From NCBI GenBank assembly GCA_033002965.1, contig JAURVB010012600.1, positions 1 through 64,000 of the forward strand: a stretch of DNA of 64,000 bases, read 5' to 3'. This DNA comes from Piper betle. Its lineage: Eukaryota; Streptophyta; Magnoliopsida; Piperales; Piperaceae. Each line of letters begins with the position of its first letter. Position 1 is the stretch's first letter. Positions 24,339-36,800 of the stretch are shown piece after piece. The translations under genes were made by a program, and so were the position numbers. The notes beneath the pieces are model-generated. The model had not been told where the DNA came from. It saw only the letters and a list, made by a program, of their open reading frames with translations, and ran no database searches.

Positions 24339-25028
24339 TTAACCTTTTATTTCCAATGGTGAGCATTTGATGGACCCTAAAGAAATGTCAATCTCAATGA
24401 GATTATCATCCTCATTAATCTCATAGAAGAGCTCCATTAGACCATTCTGGCTCAGCACAGATTCTGGCAAAAAGTCCAGCAAGTTGATGCCCAAAAGTGG
24501 CTTGTATGATGACTCTGAGTTGCTCATGGAGTGCCCATCTTGTAGGGCAATCTCTATGAGGCTTTCTTCATCTGAAATTGATCCGTCAGAGCTTCCAATG
24601 CTATCATCCACATCGTAGTACTGTAGAGGCCAGTCCTCATTTGCAGAATCATTGCCGCTGTAAAAGTTATCCGCACACTCTCTTTTGGATATTGAAAGCT
24701 CTTCCTTTGAGACAATCATCTTGTTCTCATCTTGAGCTGGGTTTTTTTCCTTGTTGCTATTGATGAGAATACTCTCTTTGGTAGAAATACCATGAAAAGC
24801 AATTTTCCTCCTTGTGAAGTGGAAGAAAACTGCTAGAATGGACACTATCAAGACTGAGAGAAAGAGAAGTGTTGGGGAGGGGAGAAAGCTTGGGCATGGT
24901 GAGACAATGGAGAGAAAAACTGTCAAGGAAAAGATTAAGTGCTTCAAGAGAGATGGAGAGCATGAATTCTGGTGCCTGCATTTTGTCTTCATGGTGATGA
25001 AAAGAGGGAACTGTGCTATCAGTTTCAA
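24339..25028 (-). CDS. Uncharacterised plant membrane protein with acidic conserved tail
   Basis: A 229-residue, apparently single-exon protein. Two hydrophobic segments (about residues 27-48 and 52-72) suggest insertion in a membrane. A basic stretch (HFTRRK) follows, then a Ser/Asp/Glu-rich soluble region. The segment SDGSISDEESLIEIAL and the C-terminal NEDDNLIEIDISLGSIKCS resemble motifs I associate with a plant-only family of unknown function. A second in-frame ATG at residue 13 (MKTK) could be the real start; it gives a better balance between the N-terminus and the first hydrophobic segment. An AATAAA on the minus strand at 24295-24290 lies about 45 nt after the stop. The function is unknown and I do not assign one. 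Confidence 0.75.
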   Translation of the reverse strand: MKLIAQFPLFITMKTKCRHQNSCSPSLLKHLIFSLTVFLSIVSPCPSFLPSPTLLFLSVLIVSILAVFFHFTRRKIAFHGISTKESILINSNKEKNPAQDENKMIVSKEELSISKRECADNFYSGNDSANEDWPLQYYDVDDSIGSSDGSISDEESLIEIALQDGHSMSNSESSYKPLLGINLLDFLPESVLSQNGLMELFYEINEDDNLIEIDISLGSIKCSPLEIKG

Positions 25029-25500
25029 TGTAGCTCAGAAGTACTCTTTAGGTTTCACCATAGATTATGGGTGCTCAAAATGAAGGCGGAGACATGCAAT
25101 AGGAACAGCGAGGAGATTTCTTACCTCAGAAAAAGGTGAAAATGAATGAGGCATCAAATGTGAGCACAGAAATACAGTAAGATGAGTAACATAAATGGGT
25201 TTTCAGCTGTATTTCTACGACATGGAAAAAGTACAAAATTTGAAATACCAACATGCATATAGAGAAGGAAGAAGAAAGGAAGTCATTTGGGTCACAAGTA
25301 AGGTCATTTGTAAAGACCATGGAATTAAAACATAAACACAAACACCTGCAGAGGAGGAAGAGGAAGAGGAAAGGCATAAAAAAGGAGATGTGAAAGGCAA
25401 ACACGACTTTATTTTAATTGAAACTGCACTGAAATTTCCAGGCCATTTCACTGAGCACACTTCCCTTTGCACCTCAAAACAGGGTTCTTTGTTTTCTCTA
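25029..25500 (-). promoter_or_regulatory. 5' leader and upstream region of the membrane-protein gene
   Basis: On the minus strand a CT-rich tract (about 25373-25346, TCTTCCTCTTCCTCCTCTG) lies about 320-350 nt upstream of the ATG. Pyrimidine-rich leaders are common in plant genes. Open segments here are short and low-complexity and I do not call them coding. Confidence 0.3.
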
Positions 25501-27590
25501 AACACAAATCAGATGCTTATTTTAAAATTTTTTTTCCTCTGACTGCAACCTGTTCTTACTTGAAAGAACCAAATCCCTTGATTTTAACCTACAAAACTTT
25601 GGAAAACTGGGGAAGCCATGTGCAACTATCTGAGGTTACCACATGGCACATTCCTCCCAGTTATTTTCATAAACAGCCCATTAACAGCAAGTTTTAGCAT
25701 AGATAAAAAAATTCGTTCCACTGTTCAATGACTATGCATATCTCATTACTGAAACTGCACTGTTAACATATCCAAAAGAAATGAAAAAGAAATGGATCAC
25801 CTCATCATCACAATTAAGCTGGTTCATCTGCAACTTGCATGGAGAAGCAGCTGGTGGCAATCTGATCTTCCAACTGCATATATCTGTGGAGATTTCTGGA
25901 TACACATAAAACCAGGAGTAGTCATATTTTTCTGGCACATGTTTAACATTTTGCAAAGAGTCTGCTCCATCACCTGCAATTTTACTGGATACCCATTACT
26001 CCCAGCTTGTAATTCTGCATGTTTTTTACTATGTCAGTAGCAGATTTGAAAAGGTGCAGGGCAGGTTAATCAGCACATCTTTTAAGAGGAGCACATAAAA
26101 GCTCGGGAAAGCGAGAGAGGGCCCTAAATTTTTAATATTCAAGGAGCAGGACATGTTGACAATAGCGGGTGTTCAAGCCAGCTTAATCAGGGTCTTAAGT
26201 AGCTGTTATGCTTTGACATACTAATGAAAAGGTGCAACACACGTTAACGTATAGAGAGACAATTTAGCACCACTAAAATTTTTACCATTTTCTATATTTT
26301 ATTTTATGTTTAATTAGTCTAATACAATTATGAATTATCGTATAAGTACAAACCGGCGCACATAGCATCACTCTATGCTTATATTCTACGAGGATATTTT
26401 GTGAGAAACTCGAACCTTTGTTTACAAAGGAAGAGACTTGGACCTCACTAATTAGCATCGGATGCAAGGACTATTATAATCTACACATTTAGAAGTGAAC
26501 TTCACTTCTAAAATTCACTAACTACTTATTATTAAATAGAGGATTATGAGCACATCTTTATTCACGTATCAAATTTTACTTAATCAATTAAGTATTGAAT
26601 GTAAGATTAATTTTAAGGAACATAGATATCACCAAAGATTTTGGAGTTCGTGAAGACATGAGAGGGTGAAGAAGAAAAAGATGAAGAAGAATAACGTTAA
26701 ATTAATTTCAATAAGATAAGCACACTATTGACACAAAGACTTTTGGCATAGTGGTGTGGCGCAATTGCACTTGTATATGTAAATAGAAAAGACACCGAGT
26801 CATACAAGACTTATATTACCAATAAATTTTAATTTTATAAATAAATCTTCGTTGAATAATAAGATATATTATAATAACCTAATATATTAGTTATAGATTC
26901 TAATTAATTTTACCCTTAAAGATAAATCCTAATTGAATAAAAAGATATACATACTATAATAATTTAATTTTTTTATTTTTATTATTTTTGTTGTATTTTG
27001 ATTAGCCAAATCTCTTACTTTAATTAAAGGTTAATATTAAATTCTCCTAGATATGAGCCCAAATAAAAATAAAATAGTTTGGTGGTGCCCGACTTATGGT
27101 CTTTTATATGCCTGTGTTTTTTGCCCTGTTTATATATGAGATTGTATTTCTTCTAATTCTGAAGGTGAGAAACAACCTATAGGGATAATTTTTATGAAAC
27201 CCTTGATTTAGTGATGGTTTGAAGGTGTATCTTCATTATCTTGGAAAACTTCGATTGGTTCTCAGAAGAGTGGGCAAAGCTAAACCTCTATTAAATCTGT
27301 GTGTATTCCCTTTCGACGCTTTTGTCTGTTTTCTTTGCAACCATATATTTTCCTCCGTTATTTCACCGAGGAAGCTCTTACACCTTCGCCGTCTTTTCTC
27401 TTCTCCATTGCCTCATACCCCTCCATCCTTTCTTCTCCTTTGTAGCCGGTGCCAAAGAAAGGCCGGCGTTGGAGAAAAGTCTCTGAATTGGTAATTATGT
27501 ACACATTTCTGTGAGTTTGATCCCTTCGATTTTTTATAAAAAATGTCATCACTAATCACAACGTCGAGGGACGTATAACTAAACATAGCG
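25500..27590. other. Intergenic region
   Basis: No supported gene. At 27219-27494 a CT-rich, leader-like stretch contains an open frame followed by a possible donor (TTG|GTAATT, about 27491). No downstream exon is recognisable, so it is left unassigned. The rest is AT-rich. Confidence 0.4.
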
Positions 27591-28095
27591 CAAAGGGGCG
27601 CGGGGCGCTAATCGAGCCGCCCAGTCAAGTTCAACTATTTTCAAACTAGACTTATTTATGTCAAATTCGAAATTATTTTCAAATTAGACTTATTTATTTC
27701 AAATTCGAATTGAATTCTTAAGTTTGAACAAAGTCTGAGTTCAAGCCGAGTATGGACAAGTTTAAGCATTATTTATATTAAATTTTTTTTATAACTTGAG
27801 ATAAAATTAATTATAAAAATTTACATAGTTCAACTTCAATTCAAGAATATTTCAGATAGGTTGTTTGAGAAAAAATCATTATATTATTATGTCAAACCGT
27901 TATTACAATATAATTATATTTAATTATTTACATTTAATGTAAGTGGCTATATGAAAAATATGTAAACTATTGTATTTAATATAAAGTATCAAGTTTGGAG
28001 TTGAGTCGAGCCAAATCCTCGTACCCATGCTCGCTTGATTTGAGTTGAACTTTGACTTGAACAAAATCGAGGCGAATACCAATCTAATTTGAGTG
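27590..28095. repeat. CGAG-type dispersed repeat, copy 1
   Basis: Contains GAGTCGAGCC, GAGTTGAAC, CAAATTCGAA and similar short alternating motifs typical of this degenerate family, with an internal near-duplication (TAGACTTATTTATNTCAAATTCG twice, 27650-27705). Related copies lie at 59.1, 62.1 and 62.7 kb. No coding potential. Confidence 0.5.
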
Positions 28096-28381
28096 CAATC
28101 AAACTATTAGCTCCATTAGGTGCAATTGTGGAAAATCCACGGAGTAATGTATAAAGGGCACATAAGTGTATGTTTTTCCTACCAATGTTTAAAATTTAAC
28201 CTAAAAATCCTATCAACTGATATTTTCCATCACTCGAAGAGTGTTTAACCATAATCTACTGTAGGAAAAAATAATGGTGATTTATCTTTTTCCTTGTGTT
28301 TTTGATAAAAAAATTTTATTGTGATAAAATTGTAAAGGGGACCACATGGTAGAACTCTTAGTTAGATCTTATTATAAAATT

Positions 28382-28739
28382 TTGAGATCCCTGAATTAGT
28401 CTTACATCTAATACTTGTTGGGTCAAAATTCAATACACGATTAGTGGGAGTGTATATATAAATTTTCAACTTGAGTTAACATTTTTAAAATGATTATTTG
28501 GCTCATTAATTTGTACATAAATTAGAATGTTACAAATGTTGTCAAAATTATCCTAGGACCATATATTGGAATTTCCTATGGTATAAGTGGATTGGATATC
28601 TTTAAATTAGTCTCTTTTCAATACCTATTAGATAAGATCTGGTATATTAATGGAGATGTATCTATAAATCTTCAATTTGGATTAAACATTTAATAATAAA
28701 TTAGGCCCAATTAATTTACGTTTGAGTTAGATCATTACA
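28382..28739 (+). mobile_element. Decayed TRIM related to 42693-43146
   Basis: Two direct repeats (28382-28534 and about 28594-28739) share, in order: GAGATCC or GGATATC, TTA(C)ATCTAATACTT-like, ATAAATCTTCAA-like, a TTAAACATTT-like block, and ATTACA or GTTACA at the end. This is the LTR pattern of the better-preserved TRIM at 42.7 kb. No coding capacity. Confidence 0.5.
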
Positions 28740-29589
28740 AAAATACTCTAAAAATAAATAACTTTTTAGTGAAAAATCAATATTTTAATGATGATTAACT
28801 ATCATTTATAAATTTCATTATAGATTTGACATTTCTTTCCAGCTAACCAAATGTAATCTTAAATTACAACTAGTTTCCAAGCATGGTAATTCAACCGCGG
28901 CAAGCTGTATATTTTGTGTCATGCTGAAAATTATATAAAACCAGCAATAGGGTAGATTTAATTTAATTATTTTACAATGTGCTAAGTAAATAAGATTATA
29001 GATGAAAGAAGATACAAGGAAAAGCTAGGCCAACTTTTAGGAGGACAACCATGTCTATGATCTGCTTCACTTGATCCAGACCATGCCTTGATTTAAAACA
29101 TGGGTTTCGAGAGGGGAGACAGCCATCTAGGGGACTGGTGCACACGTTGTCAAGCAGTTGCATCTAAATCCTAAATGGTTGGAGGGGACCAGAGACTGAG
29201 CACGTTGGAGAATGTTTTTCATGGACAAGGTTTCAAGCTTTGATTTTTATTGAAGCAAGAAATCAGCTTCCCAAGATTTAGTGGTCATTATATTGAGTGT
29301 TTACACTTTGGGATATGGATCAGTGAGGCCTTCTTCTTTGAGTTGCTTGACATTGTATATATCATGAATGGAGTTATAAAGGAATTTAAATAAAGAAATA
29401 TTTTCGCCCTTGATCATGTAAAAACCCAAGAAGTTAGTTTTGCTGTATATATCATTAAGTTTAGGATTTGGAGTTTTGAATTTATGACTTGTTTGATAGA
29501 GCATTTATAGTGACCGGTAGAATCATTAAAGCGAGAGGGAGCAGGGTTGACACCAACTGAGTATGTGTACCAAATCGATCAACTCATAA

Positions 29590-30045
29590 TATGTTTAGAG
29601 ACCTTAATTTACAAATGTTCAATATAAAATTTCTCAAAAATTATTTTTGCGCCCAATATTTACCATTATAAATTTTAATATATAAGTGGTAGTGTGTTTA
29701 TCTTTAATTTCAATTAACTATTTTTGAAGAGATAATAGGCCCATCAAATTTTATTTTTGGCAAATCATTGTCAAAAGTTGACTTAGCTTTGTATTGAATT
29801 AGACCGTGAGTTGTACAAGACACAAGCTTGACCCACAAGATTTTAAAAGTAATTTTGGGAACAATATTTTTTAAAATTGAGTGGAATGTAAATTCTCCGG
29901 ACAATTAATCTTACATCTAATACTTATTAGATTAAAATCTAATATATTATTGAAGGCATGCTAAAAAATCTTCAACTTCGGTAACCATATTTTTAAAAAT
30001 GGCTAAGCTGCTGTTTAGATTCTGCTTGAGTTGGGTTAATTTAAA
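29590..30045 (+). mobile_element. Second decayed TRIM of the same family
   Basis: Contains CAATTAATCTTACATCTAAT, a TCTTCAACTTCGG block and GCTTGAGTTGGGTTA at 29905-30035, with a more degraded partner at 29597-29770. The order matches the LTR of the 42.7-kb TRIM. Boundaries are approximate. Confidence 0.4.
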
Positions 30046-30687
30046 TTTTTTTAAAAATATAACATGATTATGAAGAAGGATGTTTTAGCAAGGGCCTCGG
30101 ATTCTTGCAAGGATTAGCGGTGACAAACTTTTTCTTGCAAAAATTGCAAGGATCCATGAGAGCCGATAAAGCATGGAGGAGTATAGTAGGCTTCGGGATG
30201 GTGGTGACTCTACAATTTGACACAAACGCACACACAAATACAAAATGTAACGAGATAAGAATCAATATATTCAATTTGGGTATTGTTAATGGTACGTTAT
30301 TCATATTTTATTTGATTGATTGGGATGATGAGAGATAAGTACATGCAGAAAACTTTTGATGGTAAATATGTTGTTCTTGCTTGAAAGATTAGGCACTTTA
30401 ATTAACGCTAAGCCTGGCTAAAATTATTGTCTTTTAGGTTGTTTTCGCATTGTTTTTGTATTGATAATATAAATATTAATATACTCATTTTACAAAAGTT
30501 AACAAGTGCAAGTTATAGCATTACTCAACATAGAAAAACTATGATTTCAAAAGAAAAAAGGAAGAGGAAAACCTATCCATTTATTTAAGATCGACAAGCT
30601 TATATGATCTAAGGACTAATCTGCACAATCACTTTTTTCTATATATACAAGTTTTTCAACTTGTGATAGAACAAAACTCTATATATC

Positions 30688-31789
30688 CACTAGTGGAAAA
30701 TGAGTATTTTGTCACCAAAACATTGTCATTCAATTTTTTAGTGACAAATTTGCCATAGTTTTGTCACTTAGATATAGTGACAAAAAATTTGTCGTCGAAT
30801 AGTTATTAAATTAAGGTAACAAGAAAAACTGTCACTATTTTGTCACAAAAAATTCAGTGACTAAATATTTGTTACTGATTTGTTTTCATTTTCCGGTAAT
30901 AGAAGCAGATGTCACCAAAATTTTGCTACTGAAATATTGGTGATATCATTTTTAATAATTTGTTACAAATTCGTAACTAAAAGTTTCGATGACAAATTAA
31001 TTTGTCACCTTTTTTGACACCATTTTAACATCATTTTTCATTGTAAAAAATAAATTCCGCCAAAATTTTGCTACAAAAAATTTAGTGACATCGCTTTTAG
31101 TAATTTGTCACTGAATATTTCGTTGTCAAAAATATTCAACACTAATTTGTCATTGTTTTTAGGTGTCAAAATTAAAAATCTTTAAAAAATAATTGAGCGC
31201 CAATTAATGGGCGCACCAATTTAATGGGTGCGTGTGACGGGGCTCAAAACACGTGGACCCTTGCCACCGCTGCCGGCTATCCCACCACTGCTGCCGGCTC
31301 TCACAGCTCCTACCTTTGTCTCGCTTCCTCTGTCGCTGTCTTGCAGCTTCAGTTCCTATTGTCGCTCCTCACCTCGTGGCCACCCACCCAGCTCCCCTTG
31401 CTGCCACCCTGCTGCCTTGTCGGTGACAGCAGCAGGCCACCACTACTAACACTCCCCACCACCACGCCTCTCACCGCCCCACACCACCGCCCTACTTCTG
31501 GCCTCCTCGGACCCCGCCCTGCTGCCCAAATATTTTTATTTTAATTTTTTTAAAATATCACCGAAATGTTTGACACCGAATTTCGGTGACAATCTATTCG
31601 GTGAGAATTTACCACTAAATTTGTCACAGAAATGTTTCGGTGACAGTTTGACAACATTATGCCACCGAATTTAACTTGATGTAAGTCTCTTTGTCATTGA
31701 AATTTTCGGTGACTTTTATCACCAAATTTTAATCTTTGTCACCGTAAATTTTAGTCTTTCAATGACAAATGGCCAATCTTCCATTAGTG
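30688..31789. mobile_element. CACTA-like non-autonomous transposon (1.1 kb)
   Basis: The left end CACTAGTGGAAAAT and the right end, read inverted, CACTAATGGAAGAT form terminal inverted repeats with the CACTA signature of the En/Spm group. Both flanks carry many subterminal motifs (GTGACAAA, TTTCGGTGACA, TTTTGTCACC) in both orientations, as expected for transposase binding. No transposase is encoded. The centre (about 31215-31520) is a GC-rich block unlike the rest and could be a captured fragment. A 3-bp target duplication is not evident (ATC versus TTT). A 226-bp relative lies at 32866-33091. Confidence 0.7.
31215..31520. other. GC-rich core inside the CACTA-like element
   Basis: Abrupt shift from AT-rich subterminal repeats to C-rich sequence (CCACCGCTGCCGGCTATCCC type). 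Overlapping frames encode Pro/Ser/Leu/Thr-rich, low-complexity peptides of 70-106 residues. I recognise no domain. It may be a captured host fragment or a simple GC-rich spacer. Confidence 0.4.
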
Positions 31790-32029
31790 TTTGGAGCAAA
31801 TAAGTAATTATTGGCCAGAATCTGGTTGGACTTCAAACATCAATGGAAACTTTAATTCCAAGTTTCTCTATACTTGGGCCAACACAAGTTTAGATGAAGT
31901 TACAAGTTAAATGAAACCCAAAGTAAGTCATCAACCAGGCCTGACCATGGAATTCCTTTCTTTAGATCACCCACAACATTGACCATGGTCTTCAACGAGT
32001 AGTTCACCTACTGCGGCCATGTCCATGTC

Positions 32030-32036
32030 TATATAT
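32030..32036 (+). promoter_or_regulatory. TATA box of the Ole e 1 family gene
   Basis: TATATAT about 105 nt before the ATG at 32141, in a CTATATATGC context typical of plant TATA boxes. Transcription would then start near 32060. Confidence 0.55.
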
Positions 32037-32140
32037 GCAGCTCATTTCGTATCAACTAAATCAAGCGCCCCTGACCCATCAATTCTCTTGGGTATTCTGC
32101 TTCTCACAAATTCTCTCTAGGCAAAGCCAATATTCTAATC

Positions 32141-32776
32141 ATGATGGGCAACAGTATCAATGGAAGCTCCTTCATCTTTTTCTTCCTCTGCACAACCTTT
32201 CTCAACTCCTCTTTTGTACCATGCATGGGGAAGGTTTTTGACCTGAACCCAATGATAGCAATGATGTCGCAGGAAGAGCTAGCAAAAGCTGCTGGATATG
32301 GAGAGGAAAAGCTCTCATCGGTTTTGGTCACTGGAACGATTCTGTGTGACCCTTACACCCATGGCCGGCACCATAGAGCTGGTGCAGCTCACATCTCTGC
32401 AATTGCAGGTCTGCTTACCTTATTATGATATTTTCCATGTCATATTGAATCATTCATTCACAGGCGAGTTGTAAGTTGAGGGAGCACTTCATGATCATAG
32501 AGTGGAGTTTATGTTAAGAATATTAATATCTATGCGTTTGCAGCTTTCCAGTTCTTGAGATGTAATTTAAGATCGTTTTGATGAGGTTATATAAATATAC
32601 TACACATATATAAGAACAAGAGACTTAAGGTCTAGTAGATTATCGAGCAGTGCATAGTTTCTTGCCAACAGGCATGCTTTCACGTACATAATATTGATTT
32701 GATCTTGCGATCGAACCAATATAGTTACCAGCTTTCAACTACTACAACTGCAAATTGATGTACCTGTCTAGTCTGT

Positions 32777-32818
<42 letters not shown>

Positions 32819-33890
32819 TTAGATATAAATTTTCTAATAAATTAATTCAAGATCTTGTAACTAAACACTAGTGGAAAAATGGACTTTTGTCCACAAAATT
32901 TTTGGTGACAAATTTGCCGTCGTTTTGTCATCAAAAAATTACTAAATTGTCACGTAATTTAAGTAGGTGTGAAAGCTTTTTGTCACAAAAAATTTCAGTG
33001 ACAAATTCAGTGATAAACACCCTTTCGTCACCAAATTTAAACCTTTCATCACTGAAATTTTATGTGAGAAAAAACCCTTTTTCCATTAGTGCTCTATAAT
33101 AATATATATCATATAGTGCTTGCATGGAACATTTCCTATATATTGCATGCCTAATTTTTTTAACGCTAGATAAAGTTTGAATAACTGTAAGCAAAATGGG
33201 TTTTTTTTTGGGAAATATTTTTTAGGAGCCCCTTTCAAAATTCATATGAGCCCCCCTTGTGAGTCCCGAAAAAGGAGGAATGATTTATTTGGATTCTCTC
33301 ACTTCTCTAGATCTCTCTTCTCTCTAATAAAATGGAAAGATAACATGGTATTATTTGGGGGATTTAAAGGGGCTCTTAAAAAATGTTCTTATTTTTTATC
33401 ACCATGCATTATATACAGCACGCAAACATATGATCAGCATACTCAGAAAATGTATTCTTCGCACCATGCGAATAGCTTCACCCTTGAATTTGTTTCACAA
33501 ATATGCTTATTTAAACAAGGCCTATGTATTAATTCTGCATATAATTTATAGAACGCATTAATTAATACACCTACTTTGAGATATTGAATAAACGTATGTA
33601 TATGTGCAGGTGCAGCAGTGGGTGTTACATGCAAAAAAATCGGTAGGAAACGGAGCAATATAAGCTGGGCAAGAGGAAAAACAGACAAATATGGAGATTT
33701 TATCATCGATCTTCCTTCTCATCTCCATGCAGTGCCAAAATTGCATAAGTCATGCAAAATTAGGGTTCTTCGCTTGCCCAAGGACTCGCCTTGCCACCAA
33801 ACTCTCCATGGAAGATCAAGACCGATTGAATTGTCGTCTGTCGGAAATGGAATTCGAACTTACACCACCGGAACAATACGGTTGAAATGA
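32141..33890 (+). CDS. Pollen Ole e 1 allergen/extensin-like family secreted protein
   Basis: Two exons, 32141-32408 and 33610-33890, joined at GCAG|GTCTGC...GTGCAG|GTGCAG (phase 1). They give 182 residues plus a TGA stop. A hydrophobic N-terminal segment (about residues 10-29) is a likely signal peptide, placing the mature protein outside the cell or in the wall. The mature part has the Ole e 1 layout: a first strand with VTGTILCDP, then AGAAVGVTCKK, a polar loop, the YGDFIIDLPSHLH segment typical of the domain, and later cysteines in KSCKIRVL and DSPC. Four cysteines are visible in the mature part, fewer than the six of classic Ole e 1, so it belongs to the wider plant family. Known relatives act in cell-wall or pollen-tube and root growth; the specific role is unknown. 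The intron carries two small transposon-like insertions. Confidence 0.85.
32780..32816. repeat. (AT)n microsatellite
   Basis: An uninterrupted AT dinucleotide run of about 37 bp inside the Ole e 1 family intron; likely length-polymorphic. Confidence 0.95.
32866..33091. mobile_element. 226-bp CACTA-type MITE in the intron
   Basis: The ends CACTAGTGGAAAAA and, inverted, CACTAATGGAAAAA are near-perfect inverted repeats, nearly identical to those of the 1.1-kb element at 30688-31789. Subterminal motifs (GTGACAAATTTGCCGTCG, TTTCAGTGACAAA) are shared too. It is an internally deleted relative inserted in the Ole e 1 family intron. Confidence 0.75.
33217..33384. mobile_element. 168-bp inverted-repeat (MITE-like) insertion
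   Basis: Arms at 33217-33235 and 33366-33384 pair over 19 bp with one mismatch (ATTTTTTAGGAGCCCCTTT against the inverted ATTTTTTAAGAGCCCCTTT). It lies in the Ole e 1 family intron. Superfamily and exact ends are unclear. Confidence 0.55.
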
Positions 33891-36800
33891 TGTTAATGCA
33901 GTATCATCATCCTCGTATAGAAGGAACGACACTGTTCTATTGTAGTTCAAGTAGGCATATTGTGGTAAACAAAGCTTGTATATGTATTATGTACCCTGCA
34001 AGTAATGATATAGACGTGAATATGTATGTGAACATCGACCAGAACATGTAATTGCATGGGAAAAACACGTACATTAAGCCTTATGAGGGCTTAAATGGCG
34101 CTTGTGAAGATCAGAGACTATGAGACAATTTATTCATCATCTTCATGTATAGTAGAATATTAATTTATGCATTTCGTATGGTTAAATAACAACAGATACG
34201 CGTATGAAGGAATTTATGTTATGTCGTTGCTATAAATTAAGAGAAATTTAAGTAAAAGATATCTCCAAAAATAAACAAAAAATATTATCATGATTAAAGA
34301 AAAATAATTATATTCTCCAACTTTTTTACTCCTCGTGAATATCCTAGGCTATATATGATACACCGCCCCCTCCCCCACCTGCCTACCCACCCACACATAT
34401 ATATACATTGATTTATATTTCTTTGTCATATTAGTTGTTTGCACATAAATGAGCCTGAGCACAACATCAACATCATCTTTGCAGCGCTTGGAAGACTTGT
34501 GTGGTGCCCAGGAGTGATGTGCCGCACATTGCTCTAGATTGTTGCTAGAGTGTGGAGGGTTGGTTGGAATGCTAGAAAAAAGGTTATTCTAAAGCACCTT
34601 TGCGATTGAAGTATCATGATTTCTTTGACCTGTCAAACACGAGAAGATAGACAAAGAAATAAAAGTTTTATTTTATTTTTTTTATTTTTAAATTATTGTT
34701 GTGAGAGCTTCAACTCGCTTTGAATTCAATGTAATTGGGTCTTCGAGTGGAAACAAAGTTCAATATTCAATCCTCACTTGGGTGTTCAAGTTTATATTAA
34801 GTCCCAAAGTTTAAAATTCTAGAGAGTTTTGATCTTCAAATGTAAAATTCAATTCCTTCTGTGCGTTTAAAATGTTAAAATTTAGTAAGACATTATATAC
34901 AAAAAGTAATACATCACTCACGAACGATATGGCAAGATTAATAGTCTTATGATGTCTTTGAGTATTAATTTTTGTTGTGAGATGATGCGTGAAAAAAGAG
35001 ATGGAAGAAAAATGCGACAGTGGTTCTAGATTGTTGGATTGCTAAGTAACCACTCTGATAGGCTAAAAAATTGGTGAAGTGTATGCCTGCCAAAATCTAT
35101 AAAAATAAAAGATTTATAAGAATAACTTATTCCAACCGACGCTAAGTTAGGATAGGGTGTTGGAGCTAAAAGGTAACGGGGGTGGTGCTGGAAGATAGTA
35201 GTGGTGTCGGATTAACCAAAGGAATCTTCGATTGATCGGAGACTTTACCAAAAATTGGAAAAGATGAAAAGGAAGGTAAGTAGGAGGAATGAAGTAAACA
35301 GAGAACTTTTGACTTTGTTTTTTGGTACGTTTGGAGAGGAGTGACGGGTATTTATACAGTGAAATGGGTACTATTTATCCATATTTTTTATTACAAATTT
35401 TCAACAATGCAGACCCCACAAGGCTTTTATTTTCAAAAAATTACCAACCAATTTACTATTTCAACAAATTTAATCATCCATTATATTTTCAACTATGTGA
35501 GCCCCACCCAATTCATTCGTTTACTGAATAGGTGTAGACTTGATTATGGTTAATATTTGGGCTTTTCATTAGGGTTTAAGGGTTATGGAACAAGCTTCAA
35601 AATGGGTTTGGCCCAAAAATATTAGGTTTTTCTAGGGTTTGAATAAATCTAATTCAATCATTAGTGCATTGATCAATAATTATTTATTTCTTGTGTTGGT
35701 ACTGTGCTAACAAATCAGAGGTATGAACAAAGATTAGAAAACAATGTTTCACCACTTTAATTATGAATACCCCTTTCCTAAATTCTTGATCGGATTTTTT
35801 TCCCTCTTACATTAGCTTGCACTAATTTTAATTAAACAAGTACATGTCAAAAAAAAATAAAATTTTGTAAACTCTAAAATAGATTCCATTTAATCCTCTA
35901 TTAAATAGTATAAACTCTCATGTAAATATGCATTGGGAAAAACTCTCATGTAAATATGCTAATTATCTTACGATTAATCAAGAAAAATTAAGATTTAAAA
36001 GATCAGAGAAGTGGAAATACATGTTCATATCATACTTGTTTCATTTATTACTTTGAAAATTAACATAAATTACTTTAAACCGAGTTCCAAATTTTAAACA
36101 ATTATTGTTGTGCTTTATATGTAACAAGAAGTGAATTATTTTCATCAACGACATCATTCACTAGTTATAACCATCGTTTTAAAATTCTACCCAACTCTAC
36201 GAATGATTTTATATTGATTGATTTTATAATTAAGCCTCCGAGTCAAGTCATAAAAGTTATCAAAGTATATTAACTTCTTTTAAATTAATAACTAAATCAA
36301 TAATTTGATTAAAAATATTTATCAATTTTATTAATTTCATACAATTATTTATTTATATAATTTAAAAATTAACGTAAATGACTCTGTGTCTATTTGAAAT
36401 CGACCCTAGCGGATAAGACGCCAATTTGAGTCTAAATTTAAAACTTTTATAATATAATTATAATTATGGCTGCGACATCTATCTCATGAATAATGATGAC
36501 AAGAGTAGGCATGACTTGCATACGGCGTATACGTATTGTTGATTCATGAAAGGCGCAGTCAGAAAGCTTGTAAAAGTCACGTCGTATCAATCAAAGGTCA
36601 CGAGCGTCATCAAATTAGACTATCAAAGAAGTTTATATACTCCACTTAATTGACTTTGGCCGCCTAATCTTCCTAATTAATTTCAACACACGGTACGTTC
36701 TGCCCAGTCTTCAGCTTTGAAATAAATGTATAATCTTCAACTTAAAAAATATTTATATGGCATGCTTTGTCTCACTAATTAATTTGATCTATAATTTCTT

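Noticed and set aside
25126..25505. Minus-strand frames upstream of the membrane-protein gene as an extra exon
   Set aside because: Low-complexity, no domain, and the downstream frame has its own good start; more likely leader sequence.
32104..32331. Minus-strand frame over the Ole e 1 family first exon
   Set aside because: Antisense shadow; the plus strand has a TATA box, signal peptide and conserved domain.
32780..32816. (AT)n tract as a possible CRISPR or satellite array
   Set aside because: A plain dinucleotide microsatellite; no spacers or larger unit.
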